Source: Candidatus Hodarchaeota archaeon (GTDB lineage: Archaea; Asgardarchaeota; Heimdallarchaeia; Hodarchaeales; YT1-039). Taken from it: 7,111 nt of DNA. How positions within the stretch are numbered: the first letter of the stretch is position 1; every line of letters starts with the position of its first letter. A program made the position numbers and the translations under genes. Of the stretch, positions 1-5,071 are shown piece after piece. The stretch covers positions 1 through 7,111 of the forward strand of contig JAEOTF010000482.1 of NCBI GenBank assembly GCA_016840025.1. Reading direction: 5' to 3'. A model generated the notes under the pieces. It did not search any database and was not told where the DNA came from. It was given only the letters and a program-made list of their open reading frames with translations.

Positions 1-564
1 GAGACCTCACAACCTAATATTTGGGCTTTTGGTGACGCAAATGGAAAATATCTGTTTAAACATGCAGGGAATTACGAATCATTAGTGGTCTATTATAATG
101 CAATACTCAAAAAAAGTACCAAAGTCGATTACCATGCTATTCCTCATGCCGTTTTCTCATATCCTGAAATTGCAGGAGTTGGACTAAAACAGAAAGAAAT
201 TGTAGAAACTTATGGAAAAGAGAAAGTACTCGTTGGAATCCAGAGATATCAAGATACCGCGAAAGGAGAAGCTATGAACGTCAAAGAGTTCTTTGTTAAA
301 GTCATCGTTGAAAGAGACTCGATGAAGATTTTAGGTGCACATATTATTGGACCTTATGCTTCTGTTCTCATTCAAGAAATAATAAACCTCATGTATACTC
401 CTGAGCAAAACGCTAAGCCAATTATTAATGGAATGCACATCCATCCTGCTCTAAGTGAGGTCGTAGAGAGAGCATTTAGTTCTCTTATGGCACCAGATCA
501 ATATGACCACGTAATAGCGCATCATTATAATCTATCAAATATGTCAACGGGGACAACACACTAA
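1..564 (+). CDS. Dihydrolipoamide dehydrogenase-like flavoprotein disulfide reductase, C-terminal part (5' truncated)
   Basis: The reading frame is open from base 1, and 187 codons are visible before TAA. The GTG at 85 is internal, because homologous sequence continues upstream of it. Fragment residues 7-13 (IWAFGDA) match the second FAD-contact motif of class I pyridine nucleotide-disulfide oxidoreductases, where the Asp binds the flavin ribityl chain. The rest is the dimerisation domain: HAVFSYPEIAGVG (about 49-61), a LGAHIIG strand (about 111-117), then HIHPALSE (146-153) carrying the catalytic His148-Glu153 dyad of lipoamide dehydrogenases. Mercuric reductases have a C-terminal Cys pair instead, and none is seen here. 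Known family role: NAD(P)-linked oxidation of a dithiol substrate in the cytoplasm, as E3 of 2-oxoacid complexes or a related reductase. The true substrate cannot be read, because the redox-active CxxxxC and the nucleotide domains lie outside the window. The tail after the dyad is about 34 residues and fairly long. Family assignment is secure; the specific name is less so. Confidence 0.9.
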   Translation, partial: ETSQPNIWAFGDANGKYLFKHAGNYESLVVYYNAILKKSTKVDYHAIPHAVFSYPEIAGVGLKQKEIVETYGKEKVLVGIQRYQDTAKGEAMNVKEFFVKVIVERDSMKILGAHIIGPYASVLIQEIINLMYTPEQNAKPIINGMHIHPALSEVVERAFSSLMAPDQYDHVIAHHYNLSNMSTGTTH

Positions 565-572
565 GTTATCTA

Positions 573-578
573 TTTTTT
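573..578 (+). terminator. T-tract terminator after the flavoprotein gene
   Basis: Six consecutive T lie 8 bases after the TAA stop. No stem precedes them. A bare U-tract is the usual archaeal intrinsic termination signal, so transcription of the oxidoreductase probably ends here. Confidence 0.45.
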
Positions 579-832
579 AAATCTCTATACATCTTCTCAT
601 TAGTATTTGAACGGGAGTACAATTATCATGAATTTTATCACTCTAGAATAGTCGTTTCTGGAAATGTTAAAGTTTATGTTTTTCCATAGGTTTAAGGCGT
701 AGAGAATATAAAATTGGCATAAACTTTGAAGTTATCGTAAAAAGTCTCTTTTTTAGCGTCTTTCGAAGCAATTTTCACCGTAAAAAATGTGACACACTTA
801 AATATTTTTTGTGCTGATTTGTTAAAGAGTTT

Positions 833-851
833 GTGTTACGGAGTGTTACGG
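833..851. repeat. Tandem GTGTTACGG pair, one helical turn apart
   Basis: GTGTTACGG occurs at 833-841 and again at 843-851, a 10-base period. The phasing would put both copies on the same DNA face. The reverse complement of its core (CCGTAAC) recurs at 5366-5372 in the other long spacer. A protein-binding site is possible, but a chance duplication is equally likely. Confidence 0.35.
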
Positions 852-1090
852 TCTTCTTTTTTATTCTTCTCTCTTCTATTCAATAATCCTAAAGAAATGT
901 AGGCTACTAATATGGTTACTATGCCGTAAGTCTCATGCCCTATGATCTCTAGGGAAAAGCCGCCTTTAGAAACTATACTCACTTGGCAGGGTACACCTAC
1001 TCAGAATAGAATTCATATTCATAGTGGTATACTCTTTATAATTTGTTAAATATACCCCCGTATCATTTTTAAAGGATAAAATGGAACTCC

Positions 1091-1109
1091 TGTTATCTCG
1101 CAGATAACA
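1091..1109. repeat. Perfect 8-bp inverted repeat, 3-base loop
   Basis: TGTTATCT (1091-1098) and AGATAACA (1102-1109) are exact reverse complements around CGC. It sits about 110 bases upstream of the coiled-coil gene start. It could be an operator-type dyad or an RNA hairpin. No T-tract follows, so a terminator is unlikely. Confidence 0.5.
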
Positions 1110-1180
1110 ACTCGGTGATTAAAATTTAATCCAAACCCAAATAAAGTTCAGTTCTAAAGCTATCTGGCTATGATGCCAAA

Positions 1181-1193
1181 TATTAAATATTTT
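1181..1193 (+). promoter_or_regulatory. TATA-like promoter element of the coiled-coil gene
   Basis: TATTAAATATTTT is centred about 33 bases before the ATG at 1220. Archaeal TATA boxes lie about 26 bases before the transcription start, so the transcript would begin only a few bases ahead of the ATG. No good Shine-Dalgarno sequence precedes the ATG, which fits a leaderless or nearly leaderless mRNA. Confidence 0.45.
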
Positions 1194-1219
1194 AATTCAA
1201 TAAGTATGCTTGATGAAAT

Positions 1220-1417
1220 ATGTCTACAGAAGAAAAAATTGAACAAATTAAAAATCAGTTAGTATATGTTTTCGAAAAATTTACCGAGCTTAATAAAAAA
1301 ATAGAAGTTAAAACGGACATTGTGTTAACTGAAGAAAGGACGCATACAGATCAAATCAAGATGCAGCTAGAGGCAATCGAGAAAAGACTGGAGGCAATCG
1401 AGAAAAAGATTGACTAG
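1220..1417 (+). CDS. Small coiled-coil protein of unknown function (65 aa)
   Basis: This is a short, soluble, highly charged protein rich in Glu, Lys, Ile and Leu, with no membrane segment, Cys or catalytic motif. Hydrophobic residues at heptad spacing run through most of its length (about residues 5-30 and 42-65), predicting a long coiled coil and hence dimer or higher oligomer formation. The C-terminus contains two perfect heptads, LEAIEKR then LEAIEKK. At DNA level they are a 21-base tandem duplication: GAGGCAATCGAGAAAA at 1370-1385 and again at 1391-1406. The ATG at 1220 is the only in-frame candidate near the start and follows a TATA-like box. It stands alone, about 655 bases from the flavoprotein gene and with no partner on its strand. 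No family is recognised. A structural or adaptor role is conceivable, but this is inference. A spurious call is possible, though the regular heptads argue for a real gene. Confidence 0.65.
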   Translation: MSTEEKIEQIKNQLVYVFEKFTELNKKIEVKTDIVLTEERTHTDQIKMQLEAIEKRLEAIEKKID

Positions 1418-1507
1418 CTAACTAAACTATGAAGTTGATATTCCCCAGTTATACTAAAAAGACAACTTAATAGTTAATAATTAATAATCGTATAGATAAC
1501 CAATTCT

Positions 1508-1557
1508 TTTCTTGATTAAAGGTAGATCTAGTCTATTTAACTCGTAATCAAGAAAAA
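1508..1557. repeat. Perfect 12-bp inverted repeat with 26-base loop
   Basis: TTTTCTTGATTA (1508-1519) is exactly complementary to TAATCAAGAAAA (1546-1557). The loop carries the palindrome TAGATCTA (1524-1531). As RNA this is a moderately stable stem about 90 bases after the coiled-coil stop. It may protect or end that transcript, or be a DNA dyad. Confidence 0.5.
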
Positions 1558-1615
1558 CAAAAGAATATTATAACATTTAATTAACTGTTTTATAAAAAAG
1601 GGAGATCTCTGCGAA

Positions 1616-1658
1616 ATGGATATCAACCATTAAAGTTGAAGGCATATCCATGTTTTTT
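1616..1658 (+). terminator. Hairpin plus T6, probable transcript 3' end (+)
   Basis: ATGGATAT (1616-1623) pairs with ATATCCAT (1644-1651). Directly inside it CAAC (1624-1627) pairs with GTTG (1635-1638) around a 7-base loop, leaving a small bulge. Six T follow at 1653-1658. The stem-and-T arrangement resembles an intrinsic terminator on the plus strand, about 200 bases after the coiled-coil gene. It could close that transcript or an unrecognised small RNA. Confidence 0.45.
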
Positions 1659-1739
1659 GTAGCCTTCGGATTACTACAATCCAGATGTTCATATACCTCC
1701 TCCACTTTTTTGGACATTAAAGTGAAAATGTAAGGGATG

Positions 1740-1747
1740 AAAAAAAA
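1740..1747 (-). terminator. T8 terminator of the methyltransferase gene
   Basis: Eight consecutive T on the minus strand begin 16 bases after the methyltransferase stop codon. No stem is required by archaeal RNA polymerase. Confidence 0.55.
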
Positions 1748-1763
1748 GCATGTATTTAACGGA

Positions 1764-2369
1764 TCATTCCTCGGAGAGTATACTCAACCAAAATAAGTAA
1801 TCCTTTATCTCCCAATTTTGCAACTGCGATTGACCTAATAAATCTCTCATCTCTTTTGGTGAATACGCGGCTCTGATATGTTTTGAGAAAAAGCCAAACC
1901 AGGATTTTCTGAAATCACTGATGAAGAACTTGCCCTCTAGTTTTAGAACCCGTTGGGTTTCGTTGAACATTCTGATTGGATTCTTTATCAAGTGAAGGGT
2001 ATTACTGCTAATCACCAAATCAAAGATACCATCCTCAAAGGGCATATCCTCCGCATCACCCCTTTCAAAGGACACGTGCAGAGACATTTCACTCATTTGG
2101 GCGTTGTCTCTAGCCACATCTAATACTACCTCAGAAAGATCCAAACCAATAACTTCTACATCAGGGATTTCTTTGGCAAATTCAATAGCGAGCAAACCGG
2201 TACCTGTTCCTACGTCCAGAATCGTACCCGTAGTTATTCCCCATTTTCTTGCTGCGAGGACGAATCCCCTGGATACCCCCCAAATCCGACCCCTAGCCTC
2301 TTTATCATATTTTTTCACAACTTCGACATCTTCAAACACTCCATGTTCTAGGGGTTTCCTCTTTAACAT
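1764..2369 (-). CDS. Class I SAM-dependent methyltransferase (Methyltransf_11/25 type)
   Basis: This 201-residue soluble protein has the Rossmann-type methyltransferase core. Motif I is ILDVGTGTG at residues 50-58 (SAM binding). An acidic residue at the end of strand 2 lies in GLDLS (D77, ribose contact). GDAEDMPF at 104-111 surrounds the adenine pocket, DLVISSNTLHLI is at 117-128 (strand 4), and LKLEGKFFISDFR is at about 142-154 (strand 5). The N-terminal VVKKYDKEA segment is the usual cap helix. The family transfers a methyl group from SAM; the acceptor cannot be deduced, and small molecules or lipids are common. Length is normal to slightly short. The ATG at 2369 follows a TATA-like box by about 28 bases, and a GAGGAG lies 12 bases upstream. 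A T6 tract between this gene and the membrane protein upstream suggests separate transcripts despite a gap of only 76 bases. Fold assignment is secure, substrate unknown. Confidence 0.9.
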   Translation of the reverse strand: MLKRKPLEHGVFEDVEVVKKYDKEARGRIWGVSRGFVLAARKWGITTGTILDVGTGTGLLAIEFAKEIPDVEVIGLDLSEVVLDVARDNAQMSEMSLHVSFERGDAEDMPFEDGIFDLVISSNTLHLIKNPIRMFNETQRVLKLEGKFFISDFRKSWFGFFSKHIRAAYSPKEMRDLLGQSQLQNWEIKDYLFWLSILSEE

Positions 2370-2393
2370 GGATTTGTCGTTCTCCTCAGCATT

Positions 2394-2402
2394 GAATATA
2401 AG
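2394..2402 (-). promoter_or_regulatory. TATA-like box of the methyltransferase gene
   Basis: On the minus strand this reads CTTATATTC, centred about 29 bases before the ATG at 2369. That predicts a transcription start within a few bases of the start codon. The GAGGAG at 2382-2387 would then lie outside the mRNA, so either a leaderless transcript starts here or a longer one comes from the upstream gene. Confidence 0.4.
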
Positions 2403-2414
2403 TTTGTTACTATG

Positions 2415-2420
2415 AAAAAA
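2415..2420 (-). terminator. T6 tract after the membrane hydrolase-like gene
   Basis: Six T on the minus strand lie 26 bases after the stop of the 2446-2985 gene and just ahead of the methyltransferase promoter. This fits an archaeal U-tract terminator separating the two units. Confidence 0.4.
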
Positions 2421-2445
2421 GTCTTATCTTCCATATTAGCTCGCT

Positions 2446-2985
2446 CTAGGAGTTGCTCTTGAGGTCTCTCTTCTTTCGCCAAATAAGAAATAGCTTGATC
2501 ACGTAAACTATTGCTGCCCCAAAGAAACACCATACACAGAACATGGATTCCCACAGTCCGGGAAGTGCAGTCTGAATCAAGAACGGATTAGCTTCCAACG
2601 GATACAATGGTCGAATATCCCAATGCATCCGAGCATCAAGCAGTATGTGAAGATACACACCTGACATGGACGCGTAGAGAATGCTTTTCAATGACGATCG
2701 TTGCTCCAATCGGAAAAGAGTTAACAAAGGGGAAACCGTCTCTCGAATTCTATTCATCACGAGAGCGAGGAATAGAGCAACAACCGTACCCCCTAGGAAA
2801 GAATGAAAGAAACCGTGAAGCGGATAGTCCAAATCAAACATCAAAACCAGAAAGGGCTCTACATCCACTATGACATTCGCAATCAAAAAAGTAGGGAAAT
2901 CTATGAATCTCAGAAGGAGCAGTCCCAAAAACAATCCTGGACCCAGATGAAAAGGAGTAAAAGGCATATGATCTAATAGTCTCAT
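2446..2985 (-). CDS. Membrane-bound YdjM-like 'metal-dependent hydrolase' family protein
   Basis: The predicted product is 179 residues from the ATG at 2985 and strongly hydrophobic, with about four membrane segments (roughly 15-38, 62-79, 101-117, 146-168) and a Lys/Arg-rich C-terminus. The N-terminal FTPFHLGPG (9-17), then DVEP (41-44), HGFFH (57-61) and HILLDA (113-118) form the His/Asp pattern typical of the YdjM/DUF457-like group annotated as membrane metal-dependent hydrolases. The enzymatic activity of that group is not well established. The frame also contains ATGs at 3036 and 2967. I chose 2985 because a TATA-like box (3007-3014) lies about 26 bases ahead, matching a leaderless start, and because family members usually begin just before the FTPxHL motif. 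The 3036 start would add 17 residues with no family counterpart. The gene looks monocistronic. Family likely, function uncertain. Confidence 0.8.
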   Translation of the reverse strand: MRLLDHMPFTPFHLGPGLFLGLLLLRFIDFPTFLIANVIVDVEPFLVLMFDLDYPLHGFFHSFLGGTVVALFLALVMNRIRETVSPLLTLFRLEQRSSLKSILYASMSGVYLHILLDARMHWDIRPLYPLEANPFLIQTALPGLWESMFCVWCFFGAAIVYVIKLFLIWRKKRDLKSNS

Positions 2986-3006
2986 CACAACAGTATATTC
3001 TTTCTC

Positions 3007-3014
3007 AATATAAT
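3007..3014 (-). promoter_or_regulatory. TATA-like box of the membrane hydrolase-like gene
   Basis: The minus strand reads ATTATATT centred about 26 bases before the ATG at 2985, the expected archaeal distance for a transcript starting at the A of that ATG. The spacing is the main reason for preferring this start over the ATG at 3036, which lies upstream of the box. Confidence 0.45.
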
Positions 3015-3070
3015 GTTCTACAGTAACTGTCGGCATTCAAATTCTAAACATGGAACTCAAAACTTTGACT

Positions 3071-3255
3071 CTAACGCGTATATCTAGCTACATATTCATT
3101 GGTAGCCCGGAGGAAACCAGCGTCTGGACACTGGTATCCACTCTCCCTTTTATTAGTATTAATACTAGAAAGATAACAAACTCTACAATAACTCTTGGGA
3201 GTGTTATTGGTATTATTCGCTCTTCTAAACTTGTAATCTTTATAGCTAGCTGAGG
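3071..3255 (-). pseudogene. Orphan Cys-rich C-terminal fragment, probably a transposase remnant
   Basis: After the permease stop, the minus strand keeps one frame open for about 60 codons to a TAG at 3071-3073. No ATG or plausible start exists, and upstream the frame just runs into the permease gene. The peptide contains YCRVC, about 19 residues of KRESG-type linker, then GYQCPDAGFLRAT and a basic end NEYVARYTR. The CxxC...CP pattern looks like a zinc finger whose fourth ligand has been lost (CPDA where CPDC would be expected). A basic, Cys-rich C-terminus is known from DDE_Tnp_1_7/piggyBac-type transposases, and TnpB has a zinc ribbon; the resemblance is closer to the former, but this is inference. 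Its last part is repeated in inverted orientation at 5080-5123. The plus-strand ORF over this stretch is its antisense shadow. Confidence 0.4.
3100..3151 (-). repeat. Left copy of inverted repeat flanking the ABC-2 operon
   Basis: On the minus strand this copy reads AAAAGGGAG (3151-3143), a variable middle, then TCCTCCGGGCTACCA (3114-3100). The 15-mer and the 9-mer both recur in the same order on the plus strand at 5080-5123. Looser similarity continues after the 15-mer (AATATGTA against AAATGTAC, then AGATATA against AGTATAA). Confidence 0.6.
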
Positions 3256-3993
3256 TTAAATATTTCCAAATTTTTTGAACAATATTATGCCAATAGCCAC
3301 TATTATCACACTAACTATTGAGATAACGCTCACATCTAGCAAAATATTTGTATTTGTCCAGTCTCCCCCGAAAATCAACGTTAAAGCATCAACCACGTAA
3401 TAACTTGGGATGAACATTGCTATTCGTCGAGTAGTATTAGTTAATGGAAGAAAGGTTCCCAAGAACATCTGTGGTAGAATGAATACGAACGAGATGCCGG
3501 TGGCAGTTTCAGGGTTTTTTGATACTGTCGCTGTGATAAGTCCTAATCCGACGGAACTTAGTGAAAATAATGCTATTACAGGGAATGCTAGGAAAATTCC
3601 ATTAACGCCGCTCTTCGGTCTAAAGCCCATGAGAACAGCTATCACAAAAACGATGATCACTTGTAGAATGGCTATTATCATGTTTGTTATGATTTGACTT
3701 CCCATGAATTCGCCTGAAGACATTGGTGTTGTATTCATTCTTTTCAGCAATCCTTCTTGCCGTTCGGTAGAAAAAGACTGGGCTATAGTCATAATTAAAA
3801 AAATGACAGCGTAAGAGATCAGGCCTGGAATCATTAAATTGATATCCATCCCTAATTCAGGATCTCCAAAAATCAATCCAAATGTTAATGTAAGAATTGC
3901 AGGGAATAATAGGCTTAAAAACAAATTTGCTGGTTGTCGAATCAGCTTTTTCAGTTCCATTTTTATGAGAGCCGCTAAACCTTGGCGATTCAT
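3256..3993 (-). CDS. ABC-2 type transporter permease (DrrB-like)
   Basis: This is a 245-residue integral membrane protein. A short cytoplasmic N-terminus with basic residues (MELKKLIRQP) precedes six hydrophobic segments at about 24-44, 52-75, 100-124, 131-154, 168-190 and 218-240. The cytoplasmic ERQEGLLKRMNTTPMSS loop (about 77-93) after segment 2 and the PQMFLGTFLPL stretch before the last segments are hallmarks of ABC2_membrane permeases (DrrB/NodJ type). The gene starts one base after the stop of the ATPase gene. Its ribosome-binding site GGAGGGG (4001-4007) lies inside the end of that gene, 7 bases ahead of the ATG, so the two are translationally coupled and form one exporter, with two permeases expected per two ATPases. 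Family members export drugs, lipids or polysaccharides; the cargo here is unknown. Length is normal. Confidence 0.92.
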   Translation of the reverse strand: MNRQGLAALIKMELKKLIRQPANLFLSLLFPAILTLTFGLIFGDPELGMDINLMIPGLISYAVIFLIMTIAQSFSTERQEGLLKRMNTTPMSSGEFMGSQIITNMIIAILQVIIVFVIAVLMGFRPKSGVNGIFLAFPVIALFSLSSVGLGLITATVSKNPETATGISFVFILPQMFLGTFLPLTNTTRRIAMFIPSYYVVDALTLIFGGDWTNTNILLDVSVISIVSVIIVAIGIILFKKFGNI

Positions 3994-3994
3994 T

Positions 3995-4933
3995 TCACAT
4001 CCCCTCCATCATTCTTCGCCCAGTAATTTTCAAGAATACTTCCTCTAGAGTTTTTGCTTCATGTTTTTCCATTAATTCTTGAGGGGCTCCAAGTTCTATC
4101 AGCTTTCCGTAATCAATAATACCTACTCTATCGCTGAGTGCTTCTGCTTCTTCAATGTAATGTGTTGTTAAAATAATCGTTTTGTTCTGTTTTTTGAGAG
4201 ATTCGATAAATTCCCATGTTGCACGACGGGCTCGAGGATCCATTCCAACTGTTGGTTCGTCAAGAAAAGCAATCTTTGGATCACTAATCAGAGCCATTAT
4301 CAGATTTAATTTCCGAAGCATTCCACCACTATAACCTTTTGCTTTCCTTTTGTCGACCTCTGCTAAACCCAATAATTCTAGAAGCGTATCCGTCCGTTCT
4401 TCTAACTCCTTCTTAGGTACGGCATGCAGATTTCCAAAGAGTTTGATATTTTCTCGCGCATTAAGAAATTGAAAAACTGCAGCTTCTTGCGGACACACGC
4501 CGATCAGCACTTTTATCTCTTTCAGATTTTCTCTAACATCAAAGCCCCCTACGATAGCAGTCCCTTTTGTTGGTTTTAATATCCCATTAAGGATATTAAT
4601 TATCGTAGTCTTACCAGCACCATTAGGTCCCAGAAGACTGAAAAGTTCGCCCTGTCTTATTTCAAGGTTCAACCCATCGACCGCGGTAACATCGTCAAAT
4701 TGTTTCACAAGGTCCTTTATGATAATTGCAGAACCATTCTTTGGTTTTATCCTTACCTTCAAAGGCATTGTTACCATGTTCTGGACATCTTTATTGGACA
4801 CATTTAGAGCGAGGAGTTCTACAATAGGAGTCTTAGACCATTTCTTTGGGATATTGATTTTCTTTAGCTTGGCTAATTCATAAAGTTCCTTCTTATCTAG
4901 TTGATTGAGCAACCCCTTAATATCTGAAGACAT
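3995..4933 (-). CDS. ABC-2 exporter ATPase (DrrA-like) with N-terminal SAP-like extension
   Basis: This 312-residue protein provides ATP hydrolysis for the adjacent permease. The nucleotide-binding domain spans about 69-285 with all motifs: Walker A GPNGAGKT (102-109), Q-loop Q149, signature YSGGM (201-205, a variant of LSGGQ), Walker B IAFLDEP (221-227, catalytic E226), D-loop GMDP, and switch H258. The C-terminus (ELGAPQELMEKH...LEEVFLKITGR) is typical of drug or lipid exporters of the DrrA/CcmA type. The unusual part is residues 1-54, which normal members lack: LLNQLDKKELYELAK then INIPKKWSKTPIVELL, a helix-extended-helix pattern reminiscent of SAP/HeH or Rho-N-like modules. The spacing fits 'Leu-xx-Leu-Ala...gI...k...Leu-Leu'. 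Whether it binds nucleic acid or protein is unknown. ATG 4933 keeps the extension. The strongest TATA-like box lies only about 18 bases upstream, which would suit a start slightly downstream, but no later ATG exists before residue 53. The gene heads a two-gene operon. Confidence 0.93.
   Translation of the reverse strand: MSSDIKGLLNQLDKKELYELAKLKKINIPKKWSKTPIVELLALNVSNKDVQNMVTMPLKVRIKPKNGSAIIIKDLVKQFDDVTAVDGLNLEIRQGELFSLLGPNGAGKTTIINILNGILKPTKGTAIVGGFDVRENLKEIKVLIGVCPQEAAVFQFLNARENIKLFGNLHAVPKKELEERTDTLLELLGLAEVDKRKAKGYSGGMLRKLNLIMALISDPKIAFLDEPTVGMDPRARRATWEFIESLKKQNKTIILTTHYIEEAEALSDRVGIIDYGKLIELGAPQELMEKHEAKTLEEVFLKITGRRMMEGM
4001..4007 (-). promoter_or_regulatory. Ribosome-binding site of the ABC-2 permease
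   Basis: The minus strand reads GGAGGGG, 7 bases before the permease ATG and inside the last codons of the ATPase gene. It fixes the permease start at 3993 and indicates translational coupling. Confidence 0.75.
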
Positions 4934-4942
4934 TCGAATCCA

Positions 4943-4980
4943 CTTTTATATACAATCTTCATTCAGTCATATTAAATTCA
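4943..4980 (-). promoter_or_regulatory. Candidate promoter region of the ABC-2 operon
   Basis: Two TATA-like boxes are visible on the minus strand: TGTATATAAAAG (about 4943-4954) and TTTAATAT (about 4968-4977). The first is the better match, but at the usual 26-base distance it would start transcription just inside the annotated ATG. The second would give a leader of about 14 bases. An 11-base inverted-repeat arm (4961-4971) lies between and partly over them, a natural place for an operator. Confidence 0.4.
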
Positions 4981-5071
4981 CTACGTCATAAATTAGCTAA
5001 AAAGGGTTATAATTGGTATATATGAGCCTATACTCATGTCTTTTTCGGGCAACCATATTTTATGACTGAAT
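4961..5071. repeat. 11-bp perfect inverted repeat, arms 89 bases apart
   Basis: ATTCAGTCATA (4961-4971) and its exact reverse complement TATGACTGAAT (5061-5071) bracket the region just upstream of the ABC-2 operon. The left arm overlaps the candidate promoter; the right arm ends nine bases before the AAAAGGGAG of the right flanking repeat. They may be paired operator sites allowing looping, or terminal repeats of a lost small element. Confidence 0.5.

Larger units (their letters stand above)
565..1219. other. Spacer of about 655 bases, no intact gene
   Basis: No RNA gene and no convincing protein gene was found on either strand. A plus-strand frame stays open for roughly 55 codons from about 738 to 900, and a minus-strand frame is fairly open over 680-850. 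Neither has a good start or a recognisable sequence. Visible structure: a 10-base-period tandem GTGTTACGG (833-851), a pyrimidine-rich tract at 852-885 that could end transcripts, a CCCT/AGGG inverted repeat near 938-954, and a perfect 8-bp hairpin at 1091-1109. The last 40 bases hold the promoter of the coiled-coil gene. Confidence 0.5.
1418..1763. other. Structured spacer between convergent genes
   Basis: This region separates the plus-strand coiled-coil gene from the minus-strand methyltransferase gene, so it should contain the 3' ends of both. No coding sequence is supported. It holds a 12-bp inverted repeat (1508-1557), a hairpin with a following T-tract (1616-1658), a small imperfect element related to the repeats flanking the ABC operon (1656-1712), and an A8 run that gives T8 on the minus strand (1740-1747). 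Confidence 0.55.

Noticed and set aside
736..900. Plus-strand frame open for about 55 codons
   Set aside because: No start codon, no recognisable sequence, and the length is within chance expectation for some frame in this spacer.
1684..1706. Minus-strand GGAGGAGG followed by ATG, a possible tiny gene of about 20 codons
   Set aside because: The site looks like a ribosome-binding site, but the peptide has no features and the sequence is better explained as a diverged copy of the flanking repeat.
2104..2415. Plus-strand ORF of 103 codons over the methyltransferase
   Set aside because: It lies almost entirely opposite a gene with clear SAM-binding motifs; its Ser/Thr/Pro-rich sequence is a typical shadow.
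2363..2554. Minus-strand ORF of 63 codons
   Set aside because: Overlaps the end of the membrane hydrolase-like gene in another frame and runs across its terminator; no family features.
2607..2873. Plus-strand ORF of 88 codons over the membrane hydrolase-like gene
   Set aside because: Antisense to a gene with conserved His/Asp motifs; hydrophilic low-information sequence.
3050..3253. Plus-strand ORF of 67 codons
   Set aside because: It is the antisense of the Cys-rich minus-strand fragment, has low-complexity Ser/Thr/Ile composition and no recognisable feature.
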